From an uncultured Bacteroidales bacterium (GTDB taxonomy: Bacteria > Bacteroidota > Bacteroidia > Bacteroidales > Bacteroidaceae), in assembly GCA_902779875.1 (NCBI GenBank), contig CACZCX010000018.1, positions 26,908 through 90,907 of the forward strand: DNA of 64,000 bases, in the 5' to 3' direction. This document shows, in pieces, positions 56,995 to 64,000 of the stretch. The notes beneath the pieces were generated by a model. That model was not told the origin of the DNA and searched no databases. It was given only the letters and a program-made list of their open reading frames with translations. Both the position numbers and the translations under genes were made by a program. How positions within the stretch are numbered: the stretch's first letter is position 1; the number at the start of each line of letters is the position of its first letter.

Positions 56995-57461
56995 CTGAAA
57001 CAGAAGGAAAGACACGGGCTGAGCGTTACTGCTCGGCTGCGGAGCACTGCAGCTCCGAGGTCCGCGCCATGCTCGAGAGGCACGGGGCGGAGAATGAGGA
57101 TATAGAGCGTATCCTCAAACATCTTGTAAAAGAGGGCTATATCGATGACGCCCGTTACGCGCGCGCGCTGGTACATGATAAGGTGAGATTCGCCAAGTGG
57201 GGCCGCGCCAAGATCAGTCAGGCTCTATGGCAGAAACGCATCCCTCAGGATATTGCCGATGATGCGCTCGCCTCAATCGATGACGATGAGTATATGGCAG
57301 CCCTCAAGGATGTGGCAAGTTCCCGTTACCGTCTTGCCAAGGGCGCTACCGAGTATGAGCGTAAGATGAAAACCATGAAAACAGTCTGTGGTCGCGGATA
57401 TGAGCCGGCGCTGGTTCGCAAGGTGCTCTCCATGTCCGATGACCCCTCAATGGATATCTGA
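56991..57461 (+). CDS. recX: Regulatory protein RecX
   Basis: Helical modulator of RecA, 156 residues, built from three-helix repeats. EDIERILKHLVKEGYIDDARYARALVHDK is the typical first repeat region (key part GYIDDARYARA) and RAKISQALWQKRI the second. The identity is supported by length and pattern. It overlaps prmC and is followed by comF after 3 nt. Confidence 0.85.
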   Translation: MTETEGKTRAERYCSAAEHCSSEVRAMLERHGAENEDIERILKHLVKEGYIDDARYARALVHDKVRFAKWGRAKISQALWQKRIPQDIADDALASIDDDEYMAALKDVASSRYRLAKGATEYERKMKTMKTVCGRGYEPALVRKVLSMSDDPSMDI

Positions 57462-57464
57462 CTT

Positions 57465-58184
57465 ATGGACAGTGACGTTAACCGTTTTCGCAGGCCGGGG
57501 CTTGCGAGAATGCTCTATGAGTTTGTGTTCCCTCACTACTGCAAGGTGTGTGACCGCCGTCTGGATCCGCAGGAGGAGCAGCTTTGCATAACCTGTTTCC
57601 TGAGCCTGCCCCGTCTGGACTATGATATGAACGGCCTGAATCCTGCCGAGCGCCTGCTGCTGACCGAACGCAGCCTTGAGAGGGCGGCATCGGTACTCCA
57701 GTACTCCAAGGAGAGTGACTATCGCCTCATACTGTTCCATCTCAAGTACTGGCACCACCCGCGGGTGGGAGAGTGGCTGGCCCGACTCGGAGCCAAGTCC
57801 CTGTTTGAAAAGGGCTTCTTTAACGGGATCGATGCCATCGTGCCCGTACCCCTCTCATTCATGAAGGAACTCAAGCGTGGCTATAACCAGTGTATGTACA
57901 TAGCCAAGGGAGTCCAGTCCGTAACAGACATCCCTATCCTTAAGGAGGCAGTCAAAAGGAGCCCGGAGCGGCATCATCAGGCGGGACTCGGCAAATTCCA
58001 GCGTTGGATCAATGCAGGCGGTCTCTTTACTGTGGCCGATGCGCAGGCCCTGAGGGGAAAGCATATCCTTATAGTCGATGACGTGATAACCACCGGAGCT
58101 ACCCTCTGCTCCATGATCGACACCATCCAGGAGGCTGTTCCGGATATTCGTGTATCGGTCTTTACCCTGGGCCTGGCAACGTAA
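57465..58184 (+). CDS. comF: ComF family phosphoribosyltransferase-like protein
   Basis: 239 residues with an N-terminal zinc-finger-like CKVCDRRLDPQEEQLCITC segment (four Cys near residues 26-44) and a C-terminal PRTase domain containing RGYNQCMYIAKGV and the PRPP motif HILIVDDVITTGAT. ComF proteins act in DNA uptake or single-strand DNA metabolism; the exact role in Bacteroidetes is uncertain. Confidence 0.9.
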   Translation: MDSDVNRFRRPGLARMLYEFVFPHYCKVCDRRLDPQEEQLCITCFLSLPRLDYDMNGLNPAERLLLTERSLERAASVLQYSKESDYRLILFHLKYWHHPRVGEWLARLGAKSLFEKGFFNGIDAIVPVPLSFMKELKRGYNQCMYIAKGVQSVTDIPILKEAVKRSPERHHQAGLGKFQRWINAGGLFTVADAQALRGKHILIVDDVITTGATLCSMIDTIQEAVPDIRVSVFTLGLAT

Positions 58185-58196
58185 AGAAAAATGTAG

Positions 58197-58204
58197 TAAT
58201 TTCG
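58197..58204 (+). promoter_or_regulatory. -7 element of queA
   Basis: TAATTTCG ends 8 nt upstream of the queA ATG, implying a transcript with almost no leader. Confidence 0.5.
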
Positions 58205-58212
58205 TACCCCGA

Positions 58213-59457
58213 ATGGATGAGAGTGTTAAACATATAAGGATAAGCGAGTTCAACTATCCGCTGCCCGATGAGAGGATAGCCAAGTTCCCGCTGCCGGAGC
58301 GTGACAGTTCCAAACTGCTGCTCTACCGTCATGGCGAGGTGAGTCATGATGTGTTCCGCAATCTGCCGGAGTATCTGCCCAAGGGTGCCATGATGGTGTT
58401 CAACAACACCAAGGTAATCCAGGCACGTCTTCATTTCCGTAAGGAGGCTACCGGCGGCCCCAAGTCAACGGGTGCGCTCATTGAGATATTCCTCTTGGAG
58501 CCTGCCCTTCCCAATGACTATCAGGTCATGTTCACCCAGACTGAGAGTTGCAGCTGGTATTGCCTGGTGGGCAACCTCAAACGCTGGAAAGACGATACCC
58601 CCGTGCTGCGCCACACTGTCCAGGTTGCAGGCAAGACGGTGACACTTACCGCCCAACGTGGACCTGTACACGGAACCAGTTACAGGATTGACTTTAAGTG
58701 GGACGGCGGCGTAAGCTGGGCCGAGTTGCTTGAGGCTGTAGGCGAGATTCCCATTCCGCCTTATCTTAACCGCGAGTCACAGGAGAGTGACAAGACCACA
58801 TATCAGACCGTATATTCCAAGATCAAAGGCAGCGTGGCTGCTCCTACTGCAGGACTGCATTTTACCGAGCGTGTGCTTAAGGATCTGGATGCACACGGGA
58901 TTGACCGTGAGGAACTTACCCTGCATGTGGGCGCCGGAACATTCCGTCCGGTGAAATCGGAAGAGATTAGCGGTCACGAGATGCATACCGAGTTCATAGC
59001 GGTAAAACGCTCCACTATTGAGAAACTGATAGCACATGGAGGCCAGACCATTGCCGTGGGTACTACATCGGTCCGCACTATAGAGAGCCTCTATTATATA
59101 GGTGTATATCTGAGCACCCATCCCGATGCAACCGAGGAGGAGATGCATGTAAACCAGTGGACACCGTATGAAACCAACCCCACAATGTCATCGGTAGAGT
59201 CCCTGCAATACATTCTGGATTATCTGGACCACCATCATCTGGATGTGCTCAAGACCAGCACGCAGATCATCATTGCTCCGGGTTACAAGTATCACATAGT
59301 CAATATGATGGTGACTAATTTCCATCAGCCCCAAAGCACCTTGCTTCTGCTGGTGTCGGCCTTTGTGAATGGTGACTGGAAAACCATCTACCGTTACGCA
59401 CTGAGCCACGATTTCCGATTCCTTAGTTACGGTGACTCCTCCCTGCTTATTCCCTGA
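58213..59457 (+). CDS. queA: tRNA preQ1(34) S-adenosylmethionine ribosyltransferase-isomerase QueA
   Basis: Queuosine pathway enzyme that transfers and isomerises the ribosyl moiety of SAM onto preQ1-modified tRNA. ISEFNYPLPDERIAKFPL, MMVFNNTKVIQARL, GSVAAPTAGLHFTE and LTLHVGAGTFRPVKSE are the hallmark motifs. ATG 58213 was chosen because the upstream in-frame extension overlaps comF. At 414 residues it is longer than E. coli QueA (about 356), due mainly to insertions in the second half. Confidence 0.94.
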   Translation: MDESVKHIRISEFNYPLPDERIAKFPLPERDSSKLLLYRHGEVSHDVFRNLPEYLPKGAMMVFNNTKVIQARLHFRKEATGGPKSTGALIEIFLLEPALPNDYQVMFTQTESCSWYCLVGNLKRWKDDTPVLRHTVQVAGKTVTLTAQRGPVHGTSYRIDFKWDGGVSWAELLEAVGEIPIPPYLNRESQESDKTTYQTVYSKIKGSVAAPTAGLHFTERVLKDLDAHGIDREELTLHVGAGTFRPVKSEEISGHEMHTEFIAVKRSTIEKLIAHGGQTIAVGTTSVRTIESLYYIGVYLSTHPDATEEEMHVNQWTPYETNPTMSSVESLQYILDYLDHHHLDVLKTSTQIIIAPGYKYHIVNMMVTNFHQPQSTLLLLVSAFVNGDWKTIYRYALSHDFRFLSYGDSSLLIP

Positions 59458-59552
59458 TTCACAATAGGATGCACGAATCTTGTGTAAGAAATTTTTGCCG
59501 TTTGGTGATTATTGCTTATAATTGTAGGCATAATTCACTAACCTAAGCAAAT

Positions 59553-60578
59553 ATGAAAAAGGACTATTTGAAATTGTTGCTTATTGCAGCAGTAGCATTG
59601 CTGACAGTATCGTGTTCCAATGACAATGAAAAAGATGATGTGACAGTTGACCGTAAGGTTGCTGTTCTGCTTCCTGATGCCTCCGTTATTGAACGTTGGG
59701 CTATTGACAAGAAAAATCTTGAGAATGCTATGGGCAGGTATGGCCTGGATGCCACTTTCTATGTTGCCCCGGAGACAGAAGAGGGTGCAAATATGCAGGT
59801 TGCGCAACTTAGAAAAGTAATAAATGACGGCGTTAAATATATAGTGGTGACCGCTATTGACTACAATAAGATAAACGAATCCAAACTTATTGAGGAGAAT
59901 CCCGATGTCAAGGTGGTATGCCATGACAGGTTTTTGGTTGACAATCCCCATATCGCTTATATCTCATCGGCCAATACAAAGGCTGTAGGACACATGCAGG
60001 CAACGTTTCTGCTCACTTGTTTCCGTGCCAGCGGAAAATCCTCAATGACATTGGAAATACTTCAAGGCCCTGAGACCGATGTGAATGCCAAGGATTATTA
60101 TGACGGAGCAATGGCACAGCTTAAACCGTTCATCGATAACAGAGAACTGATAGTAAAGAGCCAAAAGAAAGAGTATGATCAGGTCAAGGCTGGCAGTTGG
60201 TCTGTAGCCGACGGCAAGAGTGCTATGCTGGACCGTCTTGTTAGCTATGAGTCGGGCGAGTGCCCGGACCTGATTCTTGCCGCCGTTGACAATCAGGCCC
60301 AGGGTGTCATTGAGGCTCTGACTGAAAAAGGTATTACTAAAACACCGGTTATCACAGGTCAGGACAATTCTACCATCGCCAAGAATAATATATTGGCCGG
60401 TAAGCAGGCCATGACTATTGACAAGAGCCTTGAAGAGATGGCATTCAATACGGCGATGATCGTGAGCGGCCTTGTACATAATACTCCCGTTCAGACCATT
60501 GAGAGCGTAACAATAGGATCGAAAGAGATTCCGGTTCTGTACTCCAAACTCATCACCAAGGTCAGGGACAGCTATTGA
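59553..60578 (+). CDS. Sugar-binding periplasmic-type lipoprotein (Peripla_BP_4-like), orphan
   Basis: 341 residues: lipoprotein signal with lipobox LLTVSC (Cys21) and a type 1 periplasmic binding protein fold similar to xylose/ribose-binding proteins (RKVAVLLPDASVIERWAIDKKNLENA, QVAQLRKVINDGVKYIVVTAIDY, EILQGPETDVNAKDYYDGA, DLILAAVDNQAQGVIEAL, ITGQDNSTIAKNNILAGKQAMTI). No ABC permease or ATPase gene is adjacent, so it may feed a distant transporter or act as a sensor. Single gene with its own terminator. Confidence 0.85.
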   Translation: MKKDYLKLLLIAAVALLTVSCSNDNEKDDVTVDRKVAVLLPDASVIERWAIDKKNLENAMGRYGLDATFYVAPETEEGANMQVAQLRKVINDGVKYIVVTAIDYNKINESKLIEENPDVKVVCHDRFLVDNPHIAYISSANTKAVGHMQATFLLTCFRASGKSSMTLEILQGPETDVNAKDYYDGAMAQLKPFIDNRELIVKSQKKEYDQVKAGSWSVADGKSAMLDRLVSYESGECPDLILAAVDNQAQGVIEALTEKGITKTPVITGQDNSTIAKNNILAGKQAMTIDKSLEEMAFNTAMIVSGLVHNTPVQTIESVTIGSKEIPVLYSKLITKVRDSY

Positions 60579-60598
60579 TATCCTGCTGATGTCCGGAA

Positions 60599-60640
60599 CA
60601 ATAATGGAGCCATCCTTACGGGTAATGGCTCCATTATTTT
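60599..60640 (+). terminator. Terminator after sugar-binding lipoprotein
   Basis: A perfect 14-bp stem (60599-60612 with 60625-60638, arm AATAATGGAGCCAT) followed by TTTT. Confidence 0.85.
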
Positions 60641-60751
60641 GATACATTGCCTTGTATTGCTTTTCATTCTTAATCTGTGTCATAGTCCTTTTATATAGTT
60701 GTGACATTTATTCTGTCATATATCCCTTTATGATAATACGGGTGAAAAAGT

Positions 60752-60759
60752 TATCTTTG
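60752..60759 (+). promoter_or_regulatory. -7 element of HAD gene
   Basis: TATCTTTG, 21 nt before the ATG at 60781. It rules out the longer in-frame start at 60652. Confidence 0.55.
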
Positions 60760-60780
60760 CAATACCTAAAACAGATTGCT

Positions 60781-61638
60781 ATGGAAAGACCTACAGTTGC
60801 GCTGATGTATGATTTTGACGGAACGTTGTCGCCGTCATATATGCAGGAGTATGACTTTATGGATGCGATAGGACTGACCGATAAGGACAAGTTCTGGGAG
60901 CAGAGTCATGGTTTGGCCGAGAAACAGCAGTCCAGCACCATCCTGGCTTACATGAAACTCATGGTCGATAAGGCCCAGGAGAACGGCATAAGCATACGCC
61001 GCCAGCAGTTTGTGGAGTTCGGGCGCGGAATAGGGTTCTTTCCCGGAGTGGAGCAGTGGTTTGATCTGATCAACCGCAAGGGGGCCGAGATGGGGGTCAA
61101 TGTGGAGCACTACATAATCTCATCGGGCCTTAAGGAACTGATAGAAGGTACAAGCATAGCCAAGTATTTCAAACAGATATACGCCTGCTCGTTCATGTAT
61201 GAGAATGACAAGGCCGTCTGGCCCGCCGTGGCAGTGGACTTTACATCCAAGACCCAGTTCATATTCATGATTAACAAGGGTATCTACGATATATGGCGTA
61301 ACGCCCAGATCAACGATTCCATGCCCGATGAGGGTCGTCCGGTTCCGTTCCAGCATATGATCTATTTTGGTGACGGTGAGACCGATATCCCCAGCATGCG
61401 CATAGTAAAGGGCGAGGGTGGTCACTCAATAGCCATTTACAAGCCCGGCAATGATTCCAGCCGCGCACAGGCCCGCAACCTGGTACAGAGAGGCCGCGTA
61501 AACTTTGCCTGCCCGGGTGATTACCGTGAGGGTAGCGAACTCTACAACGCCGTAATAGCCACCATCGCCAAGGTCAAGACCGGTTCCGATTTCCACAAGC
61601 TGGAGCGCCAGAACCAAAAGTCCATGCTCGAGGAGTAA
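60781..61638 (+). CDS. HAD superfamily phosphatase-like protein
   Basis: Cytoplasmic 285-residue haloacid dehalogenase family protein. Motif I is VALMYDFDGTLSP with the nucleophilic Asp and acid/base Asp; motif II is in YIISSGLKEL; motif III/IV is IYFGDGETDIPSM. Cap region of about 90 residues. Close in pattern to phosphoserine-phosphatase-like HADs found in Bacteroidetes; the substrate is unknown. Monocistronic. Confidence 0.86.
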   Translation: MERPTVALMYDFDGTLSPSYMQEYDFMDAIGLTDKDKFWEQSHGLAEKQQSSTILAYMKLMVDKAQENGISIRRQQFVEFGRGIGFFPGVEQWFDLINRKGAEMGVNVEHYIISSGLKELIEGTSIAKYFKQIYACSFMYENDKAVWPAVAVDFTSKTQFIFMINKGIYDIWRNAQINDSMPDEGRPVPFQHMIYFGDGETDIPSMRIVKGEGGHSIAIYKPGNDSSRAQARNLVQRGRVNFACPGDYREGSELYNAVIATIAKVKTGSDFHKLERQNQKSMLEE

Positions 61639-61655
61639 GTCTTAGCGATACTTAG

Positions 61656-61663
61656 TATATTTG
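61656..61663 (+). promoter_or_regulatory. -7 element of DUF4424-like gene
   Basis: TATATTTG, 27 nt before the ATG at 61690; no clear -33 partner. Confidence 0.45.
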
Positions 61664-61689
61664 CGAAACAACCCTATAAATAACCTGTG

Positions 61690-62754
61690 ATGAGAAAAGT
61701 CCTTTCCTTTATTGTTTGCCTTATTTCTGTAGCCGTAGCGTACGCCAATGACGGCGCATTCTACGCTGAGGGTAACCATTTGATTCCTATTGTCGAGACC
61801 GATATCCGCGTTCAGAAAGAGGTGCTCACGCTGAACCGTGTGGATGACAGGATTGAGGTTACCGTATATTATGAATTCTTTAATCCGGTTGGTGAGAAGG
61901 AGGTCCTGGTGGGATTTGAGGCGGAGGAGCCGAGTATTCCTATCAATGAAGAGTCTATAAAGATTTTCCCGGAACATCCGTATATGCGTAATTTCAAGGT
62001 GGTGATGAACGGTGAGCCTCTTGATTTTGAGGTGGCACATGTTTCCCGACACTATGAAAACGGAAAATTAATAGATACGCAGTATTATGTTGACGGAAAG
62101 ATTCAGGATGAGGGTTTATGGGCGAACTCTGATTCTGATGAAGGGCCTATTGACCATCCGTTATATGTATATCATTTCAATGCCAGGTTCCGTCCGGGTT
62201 TGAATATAATACAGCATACTTATGACTTTGACATGGCGGATGCACGTAACGGATACACTAAAGAGTTCTTCTATATCCTGACTGCGGCTAACCGCTGGGC
62301 CAACCACCAGATTGATGACTTTACGCTTTACGTGGATATGGGTGAGCATACATCGTTCCATATCTCTCCCACGTTCTTTAAGAGTCTGGATGAATGGGAA
62401 ATTCTGGGTGTCGGGAAAAAGCTTATAGGAACAACTCAATATCAGGAAGAGTCGGACAGCCTTTTCTTTCACATGCAGCAGGGACGCATCAGATTCCGTA
62501 AGGAGAACTTCCATCCTGACGGTGAGTTGCGAATCACCCGTGACTTTATCTGGGGCCCCTGGTCATGGAACATAAAAAAAGAGGATGGTAGAGATTCTTA
62601 CAACCCGGAATCTTTTGTTAATCTTTACAAGGCACAATACGAACGAATAGAGTCCGATGGTACTGTCTCAAAAGATGAGACCTATTATGACCGGTTTACC
62701 CCGGACCAGCGCCAACCCGGACTACAAGCCCGATATGCAGCAACTCCCCGATGA
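61690..62754 (+). CDS. Secreted DUF4424-like protein, probable C-terminal frameshift
   Basis: About 354 residues with signal peptide MRKVLSFIVCLISVAVAYA then NDGAFYAEGNHLIPIVETDIRV, resembling the start of DUF4424 proteins (N-D-x-S/A ... I-x-M/V), followed by long beta-rich segments. After DETYYDRFTPD the frame gives an unnatural tail (RQPGLQARYAATPR). In the +1 frame the sequence reads TSANPDYKPDMQQLPDEE..DFWK and stops at 62785, which looks like a genuine C-terminus. A 1-nt shift or a small deletion near 62696-62712 is therefore likely. Exported; function unknown. Confidence 0.65.
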   Translation: MRKVLSFIVCLISVAVAYANDGAFYAEGNHLIPIVETDIRVQKEVLTLNRVDDRIEVTVYYEFFNPVGEKEVLVGFEAEEPSIPINEESIKIFPEHPYMRNFKVVMNGEPLDFEVAHVSRHYENGKLIDTQYYVDGKIQDEGLWANSDSDEGPIDHPLYVYHFNARFRPGLNIIQHTYDFDMADARNGYTKEFFYILTAANRWANHQIDDFTLYVDMGEHTSFHISPTFFKSLDEWEILGVGKKLIGTTQYQEESDSLFFHMQQGRIRFRKENFHPDGELRITRDFIWGPWSWNIKKEDGRDSYNPESFVNLYKAQYERIESDGTVSKDETYYDRFTPDQRQPGLQARYAATPR

Positions 62755-62826
62755 AGAGCAAACCTGGGTTGACTTCTGGAAATAAAACCAACCCAACCTC
62801 ACGCTCTTCAGTTTCCCTTTGCAGGA

Positions 62827-63017
62827 GCCGGACATGCGGTTTGGGGAGCATCGTGGAGAGGCGTAAGCGTAGCCCCCTGGAGGATCCCGTTAAGAACGCC
62901 GTTTGTTTGAGGAACGTTCGGCCCCGTAGGGGACGATGAGGACGAGTTCGGCGTTTAGGGTCCGGAAGGGAGGCGGAGTAGCCTCGGAGCGTTGTCTCCC
63001 CAAACCGCATGTCCGGC
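62827..63017. repeat. Structured 191-bp element bounded by a perfect 22-bp inverted repeat
   Basis: Arms 62827-62848 and 62996-63017 are perfect complements (core CCGGACATGCGGTTTGGGGA). Inside are further nested pairings: GGATCCC..AACGCCG with CGGCGTT..GGGTCC, and a small CCCCGTAGGGG hairpin (about 62922-62932). No coding frame is credible. It lies in the 330-bp gap between the DUF4424-like gene and etfB. It could be a palindromic mobile or regulatory element or a structured RNA. Confidence 0.8.
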
Positions 63018-63096
63018 GGACTTTACAAAATGAGAAAGACTGTGCAAAACGCCCCGTTTTGTCACATCACCAAAAGGTTAGGGGTAGGTTTATCCG

Positions 63097-63104
63097 TATC
63101 TTTG
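63097..63104 (+). promoter_or_regulatory. -7 element of etfB
   Basis: TATCTTTG ends 8 nt before the ATG at 63113, so the mRNA should have a very short leader. It also excludes the longer in-frame start at 62936, which runs through the structured element. Confidence 0.55.
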
Positions 63105-63112
63105 CTACCCCT

Positions 63113-63919
63113 ATGGAAAAGTTCAATATTATTGTTTTGGCAAAGCAGGTGCCCGATACCCGTCAGGTGGGAAAGGACGCCATGAATGCCGACGGCACAA
63201 TCAACCGTGCCGCACTTCCGGCAGTGTTCAACCCGGAGGACCTCAATGCCCTGGAGCAGGCCCTTGCCATCAAGGACCGTTTTCCCGGTAGCACAGTGAC
63301 CATGCTCACTATGGGTCCTGAGAGAGCAAAAGAGATAGTGATGGAGGGCGTTTATCGCGGTGCCGACGGAGGTTATCTGCTGACCGACCGTCTGTTTGCC
63401 GGTGCCGATACCCTGGCTACATCATACGCCCTGTCAACTGCAATCCGCAAGATAGGCAAGTTTGATATAATAATAGGTGGACGCCAGGCCATTGACGGTG
63501 ATACCGCCCAGGTAGGCCCTCAGGTGGCCGAGAAACTGGGCCTGAACCAGATAACATACGTTGAGGAGATCCTTGACATGGACAACAAGAGCGTAACCGT
63601 TAAGCGCGTCATCACCGGCGGTGTGGAGACCGTAAAGGCTCCGCTTCCCTGCCTGCTCACCGTGAACGGAAGCGCCGCACCCTGCCGCCCGCGTAACGCA
63701 CGCCTTCTGATGGGCCGCAAGAACTATGACGTTCCCGCATGGACCGTGGCCGATGTAAACGCCGATCCCGCCAAGTGCGGACTGTCAGGTTCACCCACTA
63801 AGGTAAAGAAGATTGAGAACATAGTTTTCCAGGCCAAGGAGAGCAAGCGCTATGGTGCCGATGAAAAGGAGATAGCCGCACTCATTGAGGAACTGGCCGT
63901 TAACCATATAATAGGATAA
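63113..63919 (+). CDS. etfB: Electron transfer flavoprotein subunit beta
   Basis: Small ETF subunit (268 residues), FAD/AMP-binding partner of EtfA, accepting electrons from acyl-CoA dehydrogenases. MEKFNIIVLAKQVPDTRQ, NPEDLNALEQALAIKD and IIGGRQAIDGDTAQVGPQVAEKLG (key part GRQAIDGDTAQVGP) are conserved. The etfA start codon follows 3 nt after its stop. Confidence 0.95.
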   Translation: MEKFNIIVLAKQVPDTRQVGKDAMNADGTINRAALPAVFNPEDLNALEQALAIKDRFPGSTVTMLTMGPERAKEIVMEGVYRGADGGYLLTDRLFAGADTLATSYALSTAIRKIGKFDIIIGGRQAIDGDTAQVGPQVAEKLGLNQITYVEEILDMDNKSVTVKRVITGGVETVKAPLPCLLTVNGSAAPCRPRNARLLMGRKNYDVPAWTVADVNADPAKCGLSGSPTKVKKIENIVFQAKESKRYGADEKEIAALIEELAVNHIIG

Positions 63920-63922
63920 GCC

Positions 63923-64000
63923 ATGAACAGCATATTCGTATATTGCGAACTGGAAGGAGTCCAGGTGGCTCCCGTCAGTCAGGAACTGCTCACCAAGGGC
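63923..64000 (+). CDS. etfA: Electron transfer flavoprotein subunit alpha, N-terminal fragment
   Basis: The first 26 codons (MNSIFVYCELEGVQVAPVSQ...) run off the window edge. The phrase VYCELEGVQVAPVSQELLTKG is typical of Bacteroidetes EtfA N-termini, and the position immediately after etfB fits. Only the first 26 codons are visible. Confidence 0.85.
   Translation, partial: MNSIFVYCELEGVQVAPVSQELLTKG

Noticed and set aside
62936-63112. Longer start for etfB
   Set aside because: It passes through the palindromic element and the promoter; EtfB begins MEKFNIIVLAKQVPDT at 63113.

Overview
This window is chromosomal DNA from a member of the Bacteroidales, most likely Prevotellaceae-like. The evidence is: promoters of the Bacteroidetes type (TTTG or TTG, about 19-21 nt, then TAnnTTTG or TAnnTTCG) upstream of many genes; general absence of strong Shine-Dalgarno sequences; the Bacteroidetes dcw gene order; a single-chain glycyl-tRNA synthetase; DUF3109, VorB-type and SppA-67K-type proteins; and many lipoproteins and outer-membrane proteins. 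Base composition is about half GC, except for an AT-rich patch around 7.1-9.1 kb. No transposase, integrase, phage gene or CRISPR array was seen.

Layout. 0-6 kb: the 3' end of gpmI, nhaA, and an oxidative-stress module made of a divergent flavodiiron protein (fprA) and a rubrerythrin-rubredoxin pair. The 52-residue rubredoxin gene is short and overlaps the 3' end of nhaA on the opposite strand. Lipoproteins, DUF3109, DUF456 and a secreted esterase follow. 7-9 kb: an AT-rich island with two lipoproteins, one resembling a C39/papain-like cysteine peptidase. 9.2-10.9 kb: a SulP anion transporter. 11-26.4 kb: the complete division and cell-wall (dcw) operon mraZ-rsmH-ftsL-ftsI-murE-mraY-murD-ftsW-murG::murC-ftsQ-ftsA-ftsZ. 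It is preceded by a clear triple MraZ box, and murG and murC are fused into one 834-codon gene. 26.4-30 kb: recO, tRNA-Glu, rpsT and gyrB. 30-34.6 kb: a tandem pair of HTH-cupin regulator plus acyl-CoA ligase genes. 34.9-39.7 kb (minus strand): glyS, an FKBP lipoprotein and a four-gene 2-oxoacid:ferredoxin oxidoreductase operon whose gamma-subunit gene looks internally deleted and frameshifted. 39.9-46.2 kb: topoisomerase IV subunit A, an envelope protein, an S41 peptidase and SppA. 46.2-47.1 kb: tRNA-Leu(UAG), an inverted duplication of its 3' end, a hairpin cluster and an outer-membrane protein. 47.3-64 kb: housekeeping genes (murF, folP, cdaA, groES-groEL, purN, deoD, prmC, recX, comF, queA, etfB, start of etfA) mixed with envelope and lipoprotein genes.

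The main non-genic theme is structured repeats between genes, mostly where genes converge. There is an 84-nt near-perfect palindrome at 3940-4023; a pair of roughly 290-bp multi-hairpin elements in opposite orientation flanking gyrB and the ligase genes; a hairpin cluster after tRNA-Leu; and a 191-bp element bounded by a perfect 22-bp inverted repeat near 62.9 kb. I did not find an obvious new defence or mobile system. The best leads are the MurG-MurC fusion, the tRNA-Leu 3'-end inverted duplication, the repeat pair, the damaged oxidoreductase gamma gene and the ligase/regulator doublet.
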